Positions 25,457 to 34,889 of a stretch of 64,000 bases of DNA are shown here, piece by piece. The stretch's first letter is position 1, and every line of letters begins with the position of its first letter. The DNA comes from Mesonia sp. K7 (GTDB lineage Bacteria > Bacteroidota > Bacteroidia > Flavobacteriales > Flavobacteriaceae), in NCBI RefSeq assembly GCF_003233725.1, contig NZ_QKQV01000012.1:1-64000 (forward strand). Reading direction: 5' to 3'. Below the pieces are notes generated by a model. That model worked only from the letters and a program-made list of their open reading frames with translations. It had not been told where the DNA came from and did no database searches. Both the position numbers and the translations under genes were made by a program.

Positions 25457-25505
25457 CCTGACGGCAGTCAGGTTCCTGAATGTGTAGTCCCGAAATGTCG
25501 GGATT
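25457..25505. repeat. Two small palindromes (GGCA-loop hairpin and TCCCGA/TCGGGA)
   Basis: CCTGAC-GGCA-GTCAGG (25457-25472) and TCCCGA-AATG-TCGGGA (25488-25503). The first has the same GGCA loop and arms as the hairpin at 36860-36875 (read on the other strand, CCTGTC-GGCA-GACAGG) with a compensating T-A to A-T change, showing conserved pairing. Confidence 0.7.
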
Positions 25506-25544
25506 AGTATCTTCACTTTCAGTAAACTATAAAATTTTAAACAG

Positions 25545-26225
25545 ATGAAAATTACATTTTTTGGACAAAATTCCTTTCATATAGAAATTGCAGGTAAAAA
25601 CATTATTGTCGATCCGTTTATCTCGGGTAACGAACTTTCTAAAGATAAAGTAGATATCCATTCGCTAAAAGCGGATTATATTTTGGTAACACACGCACAT
25701 CAAGACCATACTTTAGACGTAGAAAGCATTGCGAAAAATACAGGAGCTACGATTGTCAGCAATTTTGAAATTACCAATTATTATGAGGAAAAAGGGTTTA
25801 CGGTTCACCCAATGAACCACGGTGGAAGTTGGAAGTTTGATTTCGGAAAAGTAAAATACGTCCATGCCATTCATACCAGTACTTTTGCAGACGGAACCCA
25901 TGGCGGACAACCAGGAGGCTTTGTGATTTCTGCCGAAGAAAAAAACATTTATATCGCTGGCGATACAGCGCTAACCATGGATATGAAGCTTATTCCGATG
26001 CAATTCCCGCTAGACTTGGCTATTTTGCCAATTGGCGATAATTTTACGATGGGGGTTGACGATGCGGTGATTGCAAGTGATTTTTTAGACTGCAATCGAA
26101 TTTTAGGATGTCATTACGACACGTTTGGATTTATTAAAATCGACCACGGATTAGCGAAGGAAAAGTTTACTATGAAGAAAAAAGAGCTCATTTTATTGCC
26201 GATTAACGGAAGTCTGGAAGTATGA
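25545..26225 (+). CDS. UPF0173-type metal-dependent hydrolase (metallo-beta-lactamase fold)
   Basis: 226 residues with the metallo-beta-lactamase signature HAHQDH (H50, H52, D54, H55), a further GDTAL and DHGLAKE pattern, and SLEV end. UPF0173/UlaG-like proteins are Zn- or Mn-dependent hydrolases with unsettled substrates. Its last 4 nt overlap the start of menC, a conserved-looking arrangement that suggests a linked metabolic role, but no substrate can be assigned. Confidence 0.85.
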   Translation: MKITFFGQNSFHIEIAGKNIIVDPFISGNELSKDKVDIHSLKADYILVTHAHQDHTLDVESIAKNTGATIVSNFEITNYYEEKGFTVHPMNHGGSWKFDFGKVKYVHAIHTSTFADGTHGGQPGGFVISAEEKNIYIAGDTALTMDMKLIPMQFPLDLAILPIGDNFTMGVDDAVIASDFLDCNRILGCHYDTFGFIKIDHGLAKEKFTMKKKELILLPINGSLEV

Positions 26226-27271
26226 TCAAAGCCAAATATCAACGGTATTTACTGGACTTTAAGAAACCCAGCGGAACCTCACGTGGTGTACTTACCCAAA
26301 AAGAAACATGGTTCATCAAGCTTGAAAGCGAAAACAAAATAGGAATTGGCGAATGTGCTGTTTTTCGAGGTCTGAGTTATGATGATGTGCCCAATTATGA
26401 AGAAAAACTTCAATGGGTTTGTGAAAACATCAACTTATCAAAAGAAAAATTATTTGCACAATTAAAAGAATATCCTTCCCTACTTTTTGGCTTAGAAACT
26501 GCTTATTTGTCTCTAGAAAACGAAAGTCCGTTTGAGGTTTTTCCTTCAGCATTTTCTCAAGGACAAGCAAAAATTCCAATTAATGGGTTGATTTGGATGG
26601 GTGATTTACGTTTTATGAAAGCTCAAATCAAAGAGAAAATCGACCAAGGTTTTAGTTGTATCAAACTAAAGATAGGCGCAATTGATTTTGATTCGGAAAT
26701 CAGTTTACTTCAACATATCCGTAAAGAATTCTCTGCCAAAGAAATTGAATTGCGTGTCGATGCCAACGGCGCTTTTTCTGTAAAAGATGCTTTAGAGAAA
26801 ATCAAAAGGCTTGCAGAACTCGATTTGCATAGTATCGAGCAACCCATCAAACCAAAAAAAATGGAAGCAATGGCAGCGCTTTGTGAGAAAACACCTTTGC
26901 CCATTGCACTAGACGAAGAATTAATTGGTGTGCTGGATGTAACAGAAAAGCAGAAAATGCTACAAATGATTAAGCCGCAATATATTATTTTAAAACCAAG
27001 TTTGGTAGGTGGTTTTCAGTCTTGCGACGAATGGATCAATTCCGCCGAAAGGCAAGATATAGGTTGGTGGATGACGAGTGCTTTAGAAAGCAATATCGGG
27101 CTCAATGCGATTGCACAATATACGTATAGCAAGCCAGCAAATATGCCTCAAGGTTTAGGAACAGGTAGTTTGTTTACCAACAATATTGAAAGTCCGTTGT
27201 TTATCGACGGCGAGTTTTTAAAATACGACCCAACTAATAATTGGGAGATCAAATCACTTTTTAATAAATAA
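26222..27271 (+). CDS. menC: o-Succinylbenzoate synthase
   Basis: 349 residues of the enolase superfamily. Catalytic pattern: KLK (K148, K150), metal ligands D180, E206 and D231, and the second lysine K258 in ILKPSLVGG; SIEQPI and IALDEEL are the strand-end motifs. It dehydrates SHCHC to o-succinylbenzoate in menaquinone synthesis. It overlaps the UPF0173 gene and is followed 2 nt later by a CPBP protease and then menE. Confidence 0.92.
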   Translation: MIKAKYQRYLLDFKKPSGTSRGVLTQKETWFIKLESENKIGIGECAVFRGLSYDDVPNYEEKLQWVCENINLSKEKLFAQLKEYPSLLFGLETAYLSLENESPFEVFPSAFSQGQAKIPINGLIWMGDLRFMKAQIKEKIDQGFSCIKLKIGAIDFDSEISLLQHIRKEFSAKEIELRVDANGAFSVKDALEKIKRLAELDLHSIEQPIKPKKMEAMAALCEKTPLPIALDEELIGVLDVTEKQKMLQMIKPQYIILKPSLVGGFQSCDEWINSAERQDIGWWMTSALESNIGLNAIAQYTYSKPANMPQGLGTGSLFTNNIESPLFIDGEFLKYDPTNNWEIKSLFNK

Positions 27272-27273
27272 AA

Positions 27274-28209
27274 ATGTTTATACAGCAAGCTTTTAGAGGA
27301 GAAACTGGTTTTTGGCGTTACCTCATTGGTAGTTTGATTATTGCAGGATGTTCTGTGATGGGGCAAATGATTTTATATGTATTGGTCACGGTAGAGCTAG
27401 AAGGTAATATCTATGCCATAAATGAAGAAACCTTAATGTCAACTTTAGACTCTAATTTAACTTTAGGAGTCCTGTTGTTTTCTTTTGTTTTAGGATTTTT
27501 GGGGTTACTCTTTTCAATTAAGTTTTTGCATCAGATTTCTTTGAAAGCCATTACCACGACAAGGTCTAAATTCGATTTCAAACGTTTCTTTTTTGGTTTT
27601 GGATTGATTGCTTTTGCAGTCATTGTTTCTACAGTAGTCGATTACCAAAGCAACCCAGAAGATTATGTATGGAACTTTAAAGCCGAACGTTTTCTCATTT
27701 TAGCTGTAATAGCGATACTTCTGGTTCCGGTACAAACCAGTTTAGAGGAGTTTATTTTTAGAGGTTATTTGATGCAAGGTTTTGGTGTTTTAGCAAAAAA
27801 CAAGGGTTTTGCACTGATGATGACCTCACTTATTTTTGGGCTGCTTCATATTGCGAATCCTGAAGTTGGCAAATTGGGCTACATCATTATGTTTTATTAT
27901 ATCGGGACAGGTTTATTTTTCGGAATTATGACTTTAATGGACGAAGGTTTAGAACTGGCACTTGGTTTTCATGCAGGTAACAATCTCATCGGCGCTTTGT
28001 TGGTCACCGCAGATTGGACCGTTTTTAAAACCGATTCTATTCTTAAAGATATTTCAGAACCAACAGCAGGCTTCGATATTTTCCTTCCTTTATTAATTTT
28101 TTATCCGCTATGCTTGTTAATCATGGCAAAGGTTTATAAATGGAACAATTGGAAAGAAAAGCTATTGGGTAAGGTTGAAAAACCTAATGAAGCACTATTG
28201 GAAAATTAA
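27274..28209 (+). CDS. CPBP-family intramembrane metalloprotease-like protein
   Basis: 311 residues, six or more hydrophobic segments. Motifs of the CAAX protease/bacteriocin-immunity family are intact: SLEEFIFRGY (E158, E159, R163), LIFGLLHI (H192) and FHAGNN (H233, N237). An integral inner-membrane protease or scaffold; substrate unknown. It lies 2 nt after menC and 57 nt before menE, a position in which CPBP proteins are often found in Bacteroidota; a functional link to quinone synthesis is not established. Confidence 0.88.
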   Translation: MFIQQAFRGETGFWRYLIGSLIIAGCSVMGQMILYVLVTVELEGNIYAINEETLMSTLDSNLTLGVLLFSFVLGFLGLLFSIKFLHQISLKAITTTRSKFDFKRFFFGFGLIAFAVIVSTVVDYQSNPEDYVWNFKAERFLILAVIAILLVPVQTSLEEFIFRGYLMQGFGVLAKNKGFALMMTSLIFGLLHIANPEVGKLGYIIMFYYIGTGLFFGIMTLMDEGLELALGFHAGNNLIGALLVTADWTVFKTDSILKDISEPTAGFDIFLPLLIFYPLCLLIMAKVYKWNNWKEKLLGKVEKPNEALLEN

Positions 28210-28266
28210 ATTAAAATTAGTAATTTAATAACGTTGTTTTCGCAATAAAATTCCAATTTTGAATGT

Positions 28267-29370
28267 ATGGCAGAGAACCCAGAAAAATTTTATCCTAGAC
28301 TTCACGAAGATTTTCAGTTTAACAAAAATATACTGAACGAAGCGGGCTTGATACAGTTGGCCACTTTATATACCGAAGAAGGAGAACCGCATGAAGAAGA
28401 AATCGGGCAATTTATATTAGACTGGTTAGACCCAAACGATGAGATCGAAGTAAAAACATCGGGTTCTACAGGTGAACCAAAACTCATCAAAGTCAAAAAA
28501 CTGTGGATGGTGAACAGTGCTTTGGCTACAGGTAAATTTTTTAAACTGCCTGAAAAAACCACTGCTTTACTTTGTTTACCTGTTTCTTATATCGCCGGAA
28601 AGATGATGTTGGTAAGAGCGATGGTTTTGGGCTGGCATCTCGATAGTGTTCCTCCAAAATCAAATCCGTTAGATCAAGTTTACAAACGCTATGACTTTTG
28701 CGCCTTAACGCCTTTTCAATTAGATAATTCTTTGTCGAGGTTACATCTGATCAAAAAACTGATTGTAGGCGGAGCACCAGTTTCGACACCGCTTAAAAAT
28801 TTGGTACAAGGTTGCCCCACCAAAATTTACGAAACCTACGGAATGACCGAAACGGTTTCGCACATTGCAGCCCGTAGAATCAATTCTAAAAAAAGCAAGA
28901 AAAAAGAACTTCCGTTTAAAGTTTTACCAAATGTAACTGTAAGTCAGGACGAGCGAAATTGTTTAGTGATCAAAGCCCCTGGCGTTAATAAAAATAGTTT
29001 GGTGACCAATGATGTGGTAGAATTGGTAACTTATAAAAAGTTTTTTTGGTGTGGGCGTTACGATCATATCATCAATTCTGGCGGAGTGAAAATTTTTCCG
29101 GAGCAAGTAGAAAAAAAGTTGGAGAGTTTTATTTTGCATCGTTTTTTTATTACTTCTTTACCAGATGACGCACTTGGAGAAAAAGTGATTTTGTTTATTG
29201 AAGCTCCTTTTTCAGAGGAAAACTTATCCTTCTTTGCGGAAGAGCTTAAAAATTGCTGTGATTTGGAAAAGTTTGAAAAACCAAAAAAGATTTACTTCAT
29301 CGAAAAATTTGAAGAAACGCATACTGGTAAAGTCAATAAAATAGCTACGGTAAAAGCGAGGTTAGCTTAA
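28267..29370 (+). CDS. menE: o-Succinylbenzoate-CoA ligase (AMP-binding)
   Basis: 367 residues, short for an ANL-family ligase (typically 450-500). The core is present: TSGSTGEPK phosphate loop (64-72), YETYGMTETV, GRYDHIINSGGVKI hinge and the C-terminal catalytic lysine in HTGKVNKIA. The N-terminal domain is abbreviated, as in other flavobacterial MenE-type proteins. It activates o-succinylbenzoate with CoA for menaquinone. It ends convergently with the PH-like gene, overlapping 9 nt. Confidence 0.85.
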   Translation: MAENPEKFYPRLHEDFQFNKNILNEAGLIQLATLYTEEGEPHEEEIGQFILDWLDPNDEIEVKTSGSTGEPKLIKVKKLWMVNSALATGKFFKLPEKTTALLCLPVSYIAGKMMLVRAMVLGWHLDSVPPKSNPLDQVYKRYDFCALTPFQLDNSLSRLHLIKKLIVGGAPVSTPLKNLVQGCPTKIYETYGMTETVSHIAARRINSKKSKKKELPFKVLPNVTVSQDERNCLVIKAPGVNKNSLVTNDVVELVTYKKFFWCGRYDHIINSGGVKIFPEQVEKKLESFILHRFFITSLPDDALGEKVILFIEAPFSEENLSFFAEELKNCCDLEKFEKPKKIYFIEKFEETHTGKVNKIATVKARLA

Positions 29371-29826
29371 ATCTGACTTTCTGAGCTCTTTGATCATCAA
29401 ATCTTTGATGTGTTCGGCTTCGTCGCTGCCTACAAAAAAGGTTTTGTCGGGAGTTTCAATTCTTATCGCTTTCCCAAACTTTACATTAAAAAGCTTTCCT
29501 TTTGGGGTTAAGCGTAAACCTATTCCGTACCAAGAAGAAGGCTTAAAAACTTCGATATTTTCGGGTTTAATGCTTTCTAAATCCATCTGCTGCTTGAAGA
29601 TGCGCAATCCAAAAGTAGCTTCAATTTTCTTGTTGGTCAAAGTGATGGTAAGTCTTGAAAAGATAAGGTTGACTACTATTAAAAAACCAAGAAACACCAG
29701 GTTAAAAATAGATAATGATAGGTCATTCGCTTTCAACGAGAGAAAAACTAAAACGACACAAACAGGTACAGAAATCACCCATATTAATATATTGAACTGT
29801 GTTTTTTTATAAAGGATGGTTTCCAT
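29362..29826 (-). CDS. Membrane protein with PH-like domain, unknown function
   Basis: 154 residues: two transmembrane segments (about 13-31 and 36-56) then a cytoplasmic beta domain with LTNKKIEATFGLRIFKQQMDLESI and KTFFVGSDEAEHIKDLM, a pattern typical of bacterial PH (YcxB/YdbT-like) domains. Its ATG overlaps by one base with the TAA of the M1 peptidase upstream (TAATG), indicating translational coupling. Role unknown. Confidence 0.72.
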   Translation of the reverse strand: METILYKKTQFNILIWVISVPVCVVLVFLSLKANDLSLSIFNLVFLGFLIVVNLIFSRLTITLTNKKIEATFGLRIFKQQMDLESIKPENIEVFKPSSWYGIGLRLTPKGKLFNVKFGKAIRIETPDKTFFVGSDEAEHIKDLMIKELRKSDLS

Positions 29827-31475
29827 TAGAACGGGTGATTGATGTAAAACTCTCTTTCGTTTACTTTGATATTTTTCTTATCGATTCCGTTGTCAAAAGA
29901 TTTCCAATCTGGTGTCGGGAAAATACGGGTTTCCTTTCCGTTGATCAATACATTTAACGGCATGTTGAAATTTTCTGCATTAGCTTTCCAACGGTAATAT
30001 ACCACGTTGTCTTCTTTTTTGATTTCTAACTCAGGAAGTTTAGAAAAGTATAGGTACTGCTTAAAAATAGGAGTGAGGTTTTCTTTGGTGTTTTCTTCAA
30101 AAAAAGCAATTACTTCTTCTGAGGTAGTGATTTGGTGTTTAAATGTCAAACTAAAATCTTTCAGTAATTTCCACCATTTTTCATCATCGTTAATTACGCT
30201 TCTTATGGTATTGATCATATTAGCACCTTTGTGATACATGTCAGCAGAACCCTCACTGTTTACACCGTAATCACCAATAATTGGCTCTTGGTTTCCAATA
30301 CTGTTTCTGAGTCCGTAAAGGTAGGTGAGCGCGTCTTCTTTTCCCCAACGGCATTCAATATAAACCGCTTCGGCATAAGAAGTAAAACCTTCGTGAATCC
30401 ACATGTCGGCAATATCGCTTGCTGTAATGCTATTGCCAAACCATTCGTGTGCACTTTCGTGAATAGTGATAAAATCCCAACGTAGACCCACACCAGTTTT
30501 CGACAAATCGTTGCCAAGATAACCATTTACATATTGATTTCCATAAGCAACTGCACTTTGGTGTTCCATACCGAGATACGGTGTTTCTACCAGTTTAAAG
30601 GAATCCTCTTCAAAAGGATAAGTGCCAAATTTTTCGTAGAAACAATCCATCATGGGTTTGACTTCTGCAAAATGTTTGATGGCTTTTTCTTTGTTGTAGG
30701 AAAGCACATAATAATCGAGGTCTAAATCTTTATACTCATCTTCAATATGTACATAGTCACCAATATTTATAATAATGTTGTAATTGTTGATGGTGTTGGT
30801 TACTTTCCAACTCCATTGTGTGAATCCGTTTTTTAAATCTTTTTTTCCTGTAAGTCTTCCGTTAGAAACATTCATCAAACCATTTGGGGCAGCGATGTGT
30901 ATTTCTGCTTCTTCGGGTTCGTCGCTTTGGTGATCTTTGTTAGGATACCATAAACTCGCTCCGGTACCTTGTACAGCAACACTTACCCAATCTTTGTTGT
31001 TTTTGTCTTTGGTAAAAATAAAGCCTCCATCCCAAGGTGGCGTTCTAGCTATGGTTGGGTTTCCGGAATAATAAAAGGTAAGGCTTTCTTTTTTTCCTTT
31101 TTTCAATTCTTTCGGAAAATGGATAAAAACAGCGTTTGCTTCACGTGTATATTTTAGCGCATCGTTTTTATAAATAATGGAGTCTATTTGCATATTCTCA
31201 AACAAGTCGAGCTGCATTTTCTTACCGCTTTCCAAGACTTCAAAAGTGATTTTGTTATAACCTGAAATATACTTTTTGTCAGGTTCAACCTTTAGGTTGA
31301 GGTTGTATTTAAGCATGTCGAAATTCGTTCGTTCAGGTCTCAGCGAACCCCGAAGTGTATCGGCTTTGGTATACTTTTGTCTCTTTCCGTCAAGAAGTTG
31401 TGCGTTTCCGCAAAGGGAAATGAGAAGACAGGTTAAAATAAAAAAAGCATTTCTTTGAAAAGTGGTTGACTTCAT
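29826..31475 (-). CDS. M1-family aminopeptidase, exported
   Basis: 549 residues with a signal peptide (ending GNAQ). The zinc site is HESAHEWFG (H339, E340, H343) with the third ligand E362 in HEGFTSYAEA, and GMEHQ (302-306) replaces the usual GAMEN exopeptidase motif. Lacks the C-terminal ERAP1-like domain, a common state in Bacteroidota. Likely a periplasmic or surface peptidase. TAATG overlap with the PH-like gene downstream. Confidence 0.92.
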   Translation of the reverse strand: MKSTTFQRNAFFILTCLLISLCGNAQLLDGKRQKYTKADTLRGSLRPERTNFDMLKYNLNLKVEPDKKYISGYNKITFEVLESGKKMQLDLFENMQIDSIIYKNDALKYTREANAVFIHFPKELKKGKKESLTFYYSGNPTIARTPPWDGGFIFTKDKNNKDWVSVAVQGTGASLWYPNKDHQSDEPEEAEIHIAAPNGLMNVSNGRLTGKKDLKNGFTQWSWKVTNTINNYNIIINIGDYVHIEDEYKDLDLDYYVLSYNKEKAIKHFAEVKPMMDCFYEKFGTYPFEEDSFKLVETPYLGMEHQSAVAYGNQYVNGYLGNDLSKTGVGLRWDFITIHESAHEWFGNSITASDIADMWIHEGFTSYAEAVYIECRWGKEDALTYLYGLRNSIGNQEPIIGDYGVNSEGSADMYHKGANMINTIRSVINDDEKWWKLLKDFSLTFKHQITTSEEVIAFFEENTKENLTPIFKQYLYFSKLPELEIKKEDNVVYYRWKANAENFNMPLNVLINGKETRIFPTPDWKSFDNGIDKKNIKVNEREFYINHPF

Positions 31476-31499
31476 AAGAAATTATTTAGAATTTTTGTT

Positions 31500-31904
31500 T
31501 TACATATTCTGATTAAACTCAACAGCAATCTTACCCAAGTCTTCTGGTTTTATAGGTTTTACGATATAGCTTTTGACTTCGTTTATACGCATTGCTCTTT
31601 CGTAATCAGAAGGATCGATGGAACTGGAAATGATGTAAATAATAGTACTTTTATTGATATCTAATTTTCCGAATTCTTCTATAAATTCCCAACCGTCCAT
31701 AATCGGCATGTTGATGTCGAGCAAAATCAAATCGGGTAGTGGTTTATTTTCTGTTTGGAGTTCTTTAATCTTGGTAATGGCTTCGAGGCCGTTATTGAAA
31801 ACATCTGCACTATCACAAAAATCGGTTTGATTGATAATTCTTTTCAACCCAAAAATATAGATAGGATCATCGTCGATGATATATGTTTTTTTAATTTTAT
31901 TCAT
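31500..31904 (-). CDS. Response regulator, receiver domain only
   Basis: 134 residues, a single CheY-type domain: acidic pair DDD (11-13), phosphoacceptor D63 in LILLDINMPIMDGWEF, T/S in YIISSS and the conserved K in IVKPIKPEDL. No DNA-binding output, so it acts by protein contact. It overlaps the histidine kinase gene by 8 nt, so the two are a cognate pair. Confidence 0.92.
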   Translation of the reverse strand: MNKIKKTYIIDDDPIYIFGLKRIINQTDFCDSADVFNNGLEAITKIKELQTENKPLPDLILLDINMPIMDGWEFIEEFGKLDINKSTIIYIISSSIDPSDYERAMRINEVKSYIVKPIKPEDLGKIAVEFNQNM

Positions 31905-33036
31905 GTTTGAGGTAAATTTTAAATGTTGTCCCTTTATCCACTTCGCTTTTTACTTTTACACGTCCTTTCATCGCCATAATCTGGTTTTTGGACATAAACA
32001 AACCTAAGCCTTTTGCATCTTTATGCTCGTGGAAAGTTTTGTACATACCAAAAAGTTTCTTACCGTGTTTTTTCAAGTCAATACCTAAGCCATTATCTTT
32101 AATCTTGATCATAGTAAAATCACTATTTCGCTTAGAGCTTATCTCTACAAAACTTTTTCTGTCTGGTGAACTGTATTTGATAGCGTTGGTGATAAAGTTA
32201 AGCAAAATACTCTCTAAGTAGGCTTCTATAGCCAATACTTTGTGAGTTTTATCAACTTTATTGATGATTTCAACATTTTGTTGCTGTGCATAAGTTGGTA
32301 AGTGAGGTAAAATATTAACCAGTGTCTTGTGAATAGAAACAGGTTTTAACTCATTAGCCGTTATGGTGTTTATAGATACAACTTCATTTAGATGTGTAAT
32401 GGTTTCTTTTAAGCTATCGGAAGCAGAAACTAACATTGTAATGATTTCGTTTTCATCACCATAATCATTTTGATAAATATCTAAGAGCATCGATATGTTA
32501 CCTGAATGTGATCGTAAATTGTGAGAGACAATTTGGGCAAAATTTTTAAGTCTTTCGTTTTGCTCTTTAGCTGTAGAGAGTACTTTTTTTATACGTTCTT
32601 CCGCTCTTTTTCGGTGGGTTATATCTACGATTTCTGCTGTAAAATAAAGTGGTTTGTTTTTTGAATCTCTAATGAGGGAAACCGCCAAGATGGCATAAAT
32701 AACTCTACCAGCTTTATGTAGGTATCTTTTTTCCATCTCGTAAGTGCTTATTTTCCCGTCGAGGCATTTTTGAACCAATGCCAAATCTTTATCTAAGTCA
32801 TCTTTATGAGTGATGTCTTGAAAGGTAAGTTTTTTAAACTCTTCTTCTTTATAACCCAATAATCTTGAAAGTACTAAATTGGTTTCTAACCATTGGCCTG
32901 TCGTAGAAACCAAGGCTTTACCAATTGCAGAGTTATTGAAAAAGTTTTTAAAAGTAGTTTCGGTAATTTGTAATTGTTCTTGTAGCTGATATTTTTTTGT
33001 AAGATTTTCTGTGGGAGATAGATCGTTGGTTTCCAC
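31897..33036 (-). CDS. PAS-domain histidine kinase
   Basis: 379 residues, no transmembrane segment. A PAS fold with PAC-like end (about 25-145: IGKALVSTTGQWLETNLVLSRLLGY...EIVDITHRKRAEERI), a coiled linker, a HisKA-like dimerisation helix with phosphoacceptor H172 in IVSHNLRSHSGN, and an HATPase domain with NFITNAIKYSS, DNGLGID and KGLGLFMSKNQ. A cytosolic sensor; ligand unknown. Paired with the receiver protein downstream (8-nt overlap). Confidence 0.9.
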   Translation of the reverse strand: METNDLSPTENLTKKYQLQEQLQITETTFKNFFNNSAIGKALVSTTGQWLETNLVLSRLLGYKEEEFKKLTFQDITHKDDLDKDLALVQKCLDGKISTYEMEKRYLHKAGRVIYAILAVSLIRDSKNKPLYFTAEIVDITHRKRAEERIKKVLSTAKEQNERLKNFAQIVSHNLRSHSGNISMLLDIYQNDYGDENEIITMLVSASDSLKETITHLNEVVSINTITANELKPVSIHKTLVNILPHLPTYAQQQNVEIINKVDKTHKVLAIEAYLESILLNFITNAIKYSSPDRKSFVEISSKRNSDFTMIKIKDNGLGIDLKKHGKKLFGMYKTFHEHKDAKGLGLFMSKNQIMAMKGRVKVKSEVDKGTTFKIYLKHE

Positions 33037-33077
33037 GTGTTACTTATTAAGTGTTAGTTTTAGTTGGTTCTGATTTT

Positions 33078-34721
33078 TTAAACTTGTAAAACGCCAAGAT
33101 TAAACTTTTTCTCGATGGGAGCGTGATTTGCTACTTCAATTCCTGTCGAAATCCAATTTCTGGTTTCTAAAGGATCAATAATCGCATCAGTCCAAATTCG
33201 AGCTGCGGCATAATACGGACTGATTTGTTTGTCGTAATCTGCTTTTATTTTGTCAAACAATTCTTTTTCCTTTTCAGGGGAAATTTCCTCGCCTTTTTTC
33301 TTGAGTGCAGCAGTTTCTATTTGCAACAATACTTTTGCTGCAGAATTACCACTCATCACGGCCAATTCTGCACTCGGCCATGCAGCAATCAATCTTGGGT
33401 CGTATGCTTTTCCGCACATCGCGTAATTTCCTGCTCCGTATGAATTTCCGATGACAATCGTAAACTTAGGAACCACAGAATTACTGACGGCATTCACCAT
33501 TTTTGCCCCATCTTTGATGATGCCACCGTGTTCGCTTTTACTGCCCACCATAAAACCAGTGACATCTTGTAAAAATACCAACGGAATCTTTTTCTGGTTG
33601 CAATTGGCAATAAATCGGGTGGCTTTATCTGCAGAGTCAGAATAAATCACACCGCCAAATTGCATTTCGGTAGGTTTGGTTTTGGCACCAGTAGTTTTTA
33701 CAATCTTACGCTGGTTGGCCACAATACCAACTGCCCAACCATCGATACGTGCATAACCTGTAATTAAGGTTTGCCCGTAACCTGCTTTATACTCGTCAAA
33801 CTCAGAATTGTCTACCAAACGCTTGATGATTTCATACATGTCGTATTGTTCGGCACGGGATTTAGGTAAGATTCCGTAAATTTCTTCTTCTTTTTCTTTT
33901 GGTTTTTGAGCTTCAATTCGGTTGTATCCTGCTTTTTCGAAATCACCAATTTTCCCCATCACATTTTTAATACGATCGAGCGCATCTTTATCATCTTTGG
34001 CTTTAAAATCGGTCACTCCAGAGATTTCACAATGTGTGGTTGCTCCGCCAAGCGTTTCGTTATCGATGCTTTCGCCAATCGCGGCTTTTACGAGATAACT
34101 TCCAGCTAGAAAAATACTTCCGGTTTTATCTACAATCAATGCTTCGTCACTCATAATAGGGAGGTAAGCTCCACCAGCCACACAACTTCCCATAACCGCA
34201 GCGATTTGGGTGATTCCCATACTGCTCATCACGGCATTGTTTCTAAAAATGCGTCCAAAATGTTCTTTGTCAGGAAAAATTTCGTCTTGCATCGGTAAAT
34301 AAACTCCAGCTGAGTCCACCAAATAGATGATAGGTAATTTGTTTTCGATAGAAATTTCTTGTGCTCTCAGGTTTTTCTTTCCCGTAATGGGAAACCAAGC
34401 TCCTGCTTTTACGGTTGCGTCATTAGCGACTACAATGACTTGTTTTCCTGATATTTTCCCTATTTTTACCACAACGCCACCACTTGGGCAACCCCCGTGT
34501 TCGGCATACATGTCTTCTCCGGCAAAGGCTCCAATTTCTATAGCCGATTTTGGGTTATCCAAAAGATAGTCTATACGCTCGCGGGCCGTCATTTTTCCTT
34601 TCTCGTGGTGTTTGGCAATTCGTTTTTCGCCACCACCGAGATAGGTTTTTTGTAATCTTCTTTTTAAATCAGAAACTAATAATTTATTGTGATCTTCGTT
34701 TTTGTTAAATTCTATATCCAT
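33078..34721 (-). CDS. Acyl-CoA carboxylase beta (carboxyltransferase) subunit
   Basis: 547 residues with both carboxyltransferase halves: MTARERIDYLLD, GEDMYAEHGGCPSGGVVV, VDSAGVYLPMQDEIFPDKEHFGRIF and MGSCVAGGAYLPIM; and, in the second half, FLQDVTGFMVG, GNSYGAGNYAMCG. The SAGVYLP and HGGC signatures favour the methylcrotonyl-CoA (leucine degradation) subgroup over propionyl-CoA. The alpha (biotin carboxylase) partner is not in the window. Preceded by a small palindrome (34757-34778). Confidence 0.85.
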   Translation of the reverse strand: MDIEFNKNEDHNKLLVSDLKRRLQKTYLGGGEKRIAKHHEKGKMTARERIDYLLDNPKSAIEIGAFAGEDMYAEHGGCPSGGVVVKIGKISGKQVIVVANDATVKAGAWFPITGKKNLRAQEISIENKLPIIYLVDSAGVYLPMQDEIFPDKEHFGRIFRNNAVMSSMGITQIAAVMGSCVAGGAYLPIMSDEALIVDKTGSIFLAGSYLVKAAIGESIDNETLGGATTHCEISGVTDFKAKDDKDALDRIKNVMGKIGDFEKAGYNRIEAQKPKEKEEEIYGILPKSRAEQYDMYEIIKRLVDNSEFDEYKAGYGQTLITGYARIDGWAVGIVANQRKIVKTTGAKTKPTEMQFGGVIYSDSADKATRFIANCNQKKIPLVFLQDVTGFMVGSKSEHGGIIKDGAKMVNAVSNSVVPKFTIVIGNSYGAGNYAMCGKAYDPRLIAAWPSAELAVMSGNSAAKVLLQIETAALKKKGEEISPEKEKELFDKIKADYDKQISPYYAAARIWTDAIIDPLETRNWISTGIEVANHAPIEKKFNLGVLQV

Positions 34722-34756
34722 CTTATAATTTGAAAGCCTAAGTTTTTATTTTTTTT

Positions 34757-34778
34757 GAGTAAAATAAAAATTTTACTC
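34757..34778. promoter_or_regulatory. 9-bp hairpin upstream of the carboxylase gene
   Basis: GAGTAAAAT-AAAA-ATTTTACTC, perfect, 36 bp upstream of the minus-strand start at 34721. No T run follows it on the minus strand, so it is more likely an operator or leader hairpin than a terminator. Confidence 0.35.
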
Positions 34779-34858
34779 GAAGTTTACGAAAATACAAATT
34801 TTGAACTCTTTTTCTTTAAAGAAATTTTAAATTCATCGTTTTTTGAGATTATTGATAT

Positions 34859-34866
34859 TATTTTTG
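34859..34866 (+). promoter_or_regulatory. -7 box upstream of the CAL67264-type gene
   Basis: TATTTTTG matches TAnnTTTG, 23 nt before the ATG at 34890. No properly spaced -33 box is visible. Confidence 0.4.
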
Positions 34867-34889
34867 TGTGGTTATAAAAAAAATAGAAT

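Noticed and set aside
25313-25516. 67-codon minus-strand frame between the DUF6029 gene and UPF0173
   Set aside because: It runs through the palindromic repeats at 25457-25505 and has no homology-like motif.
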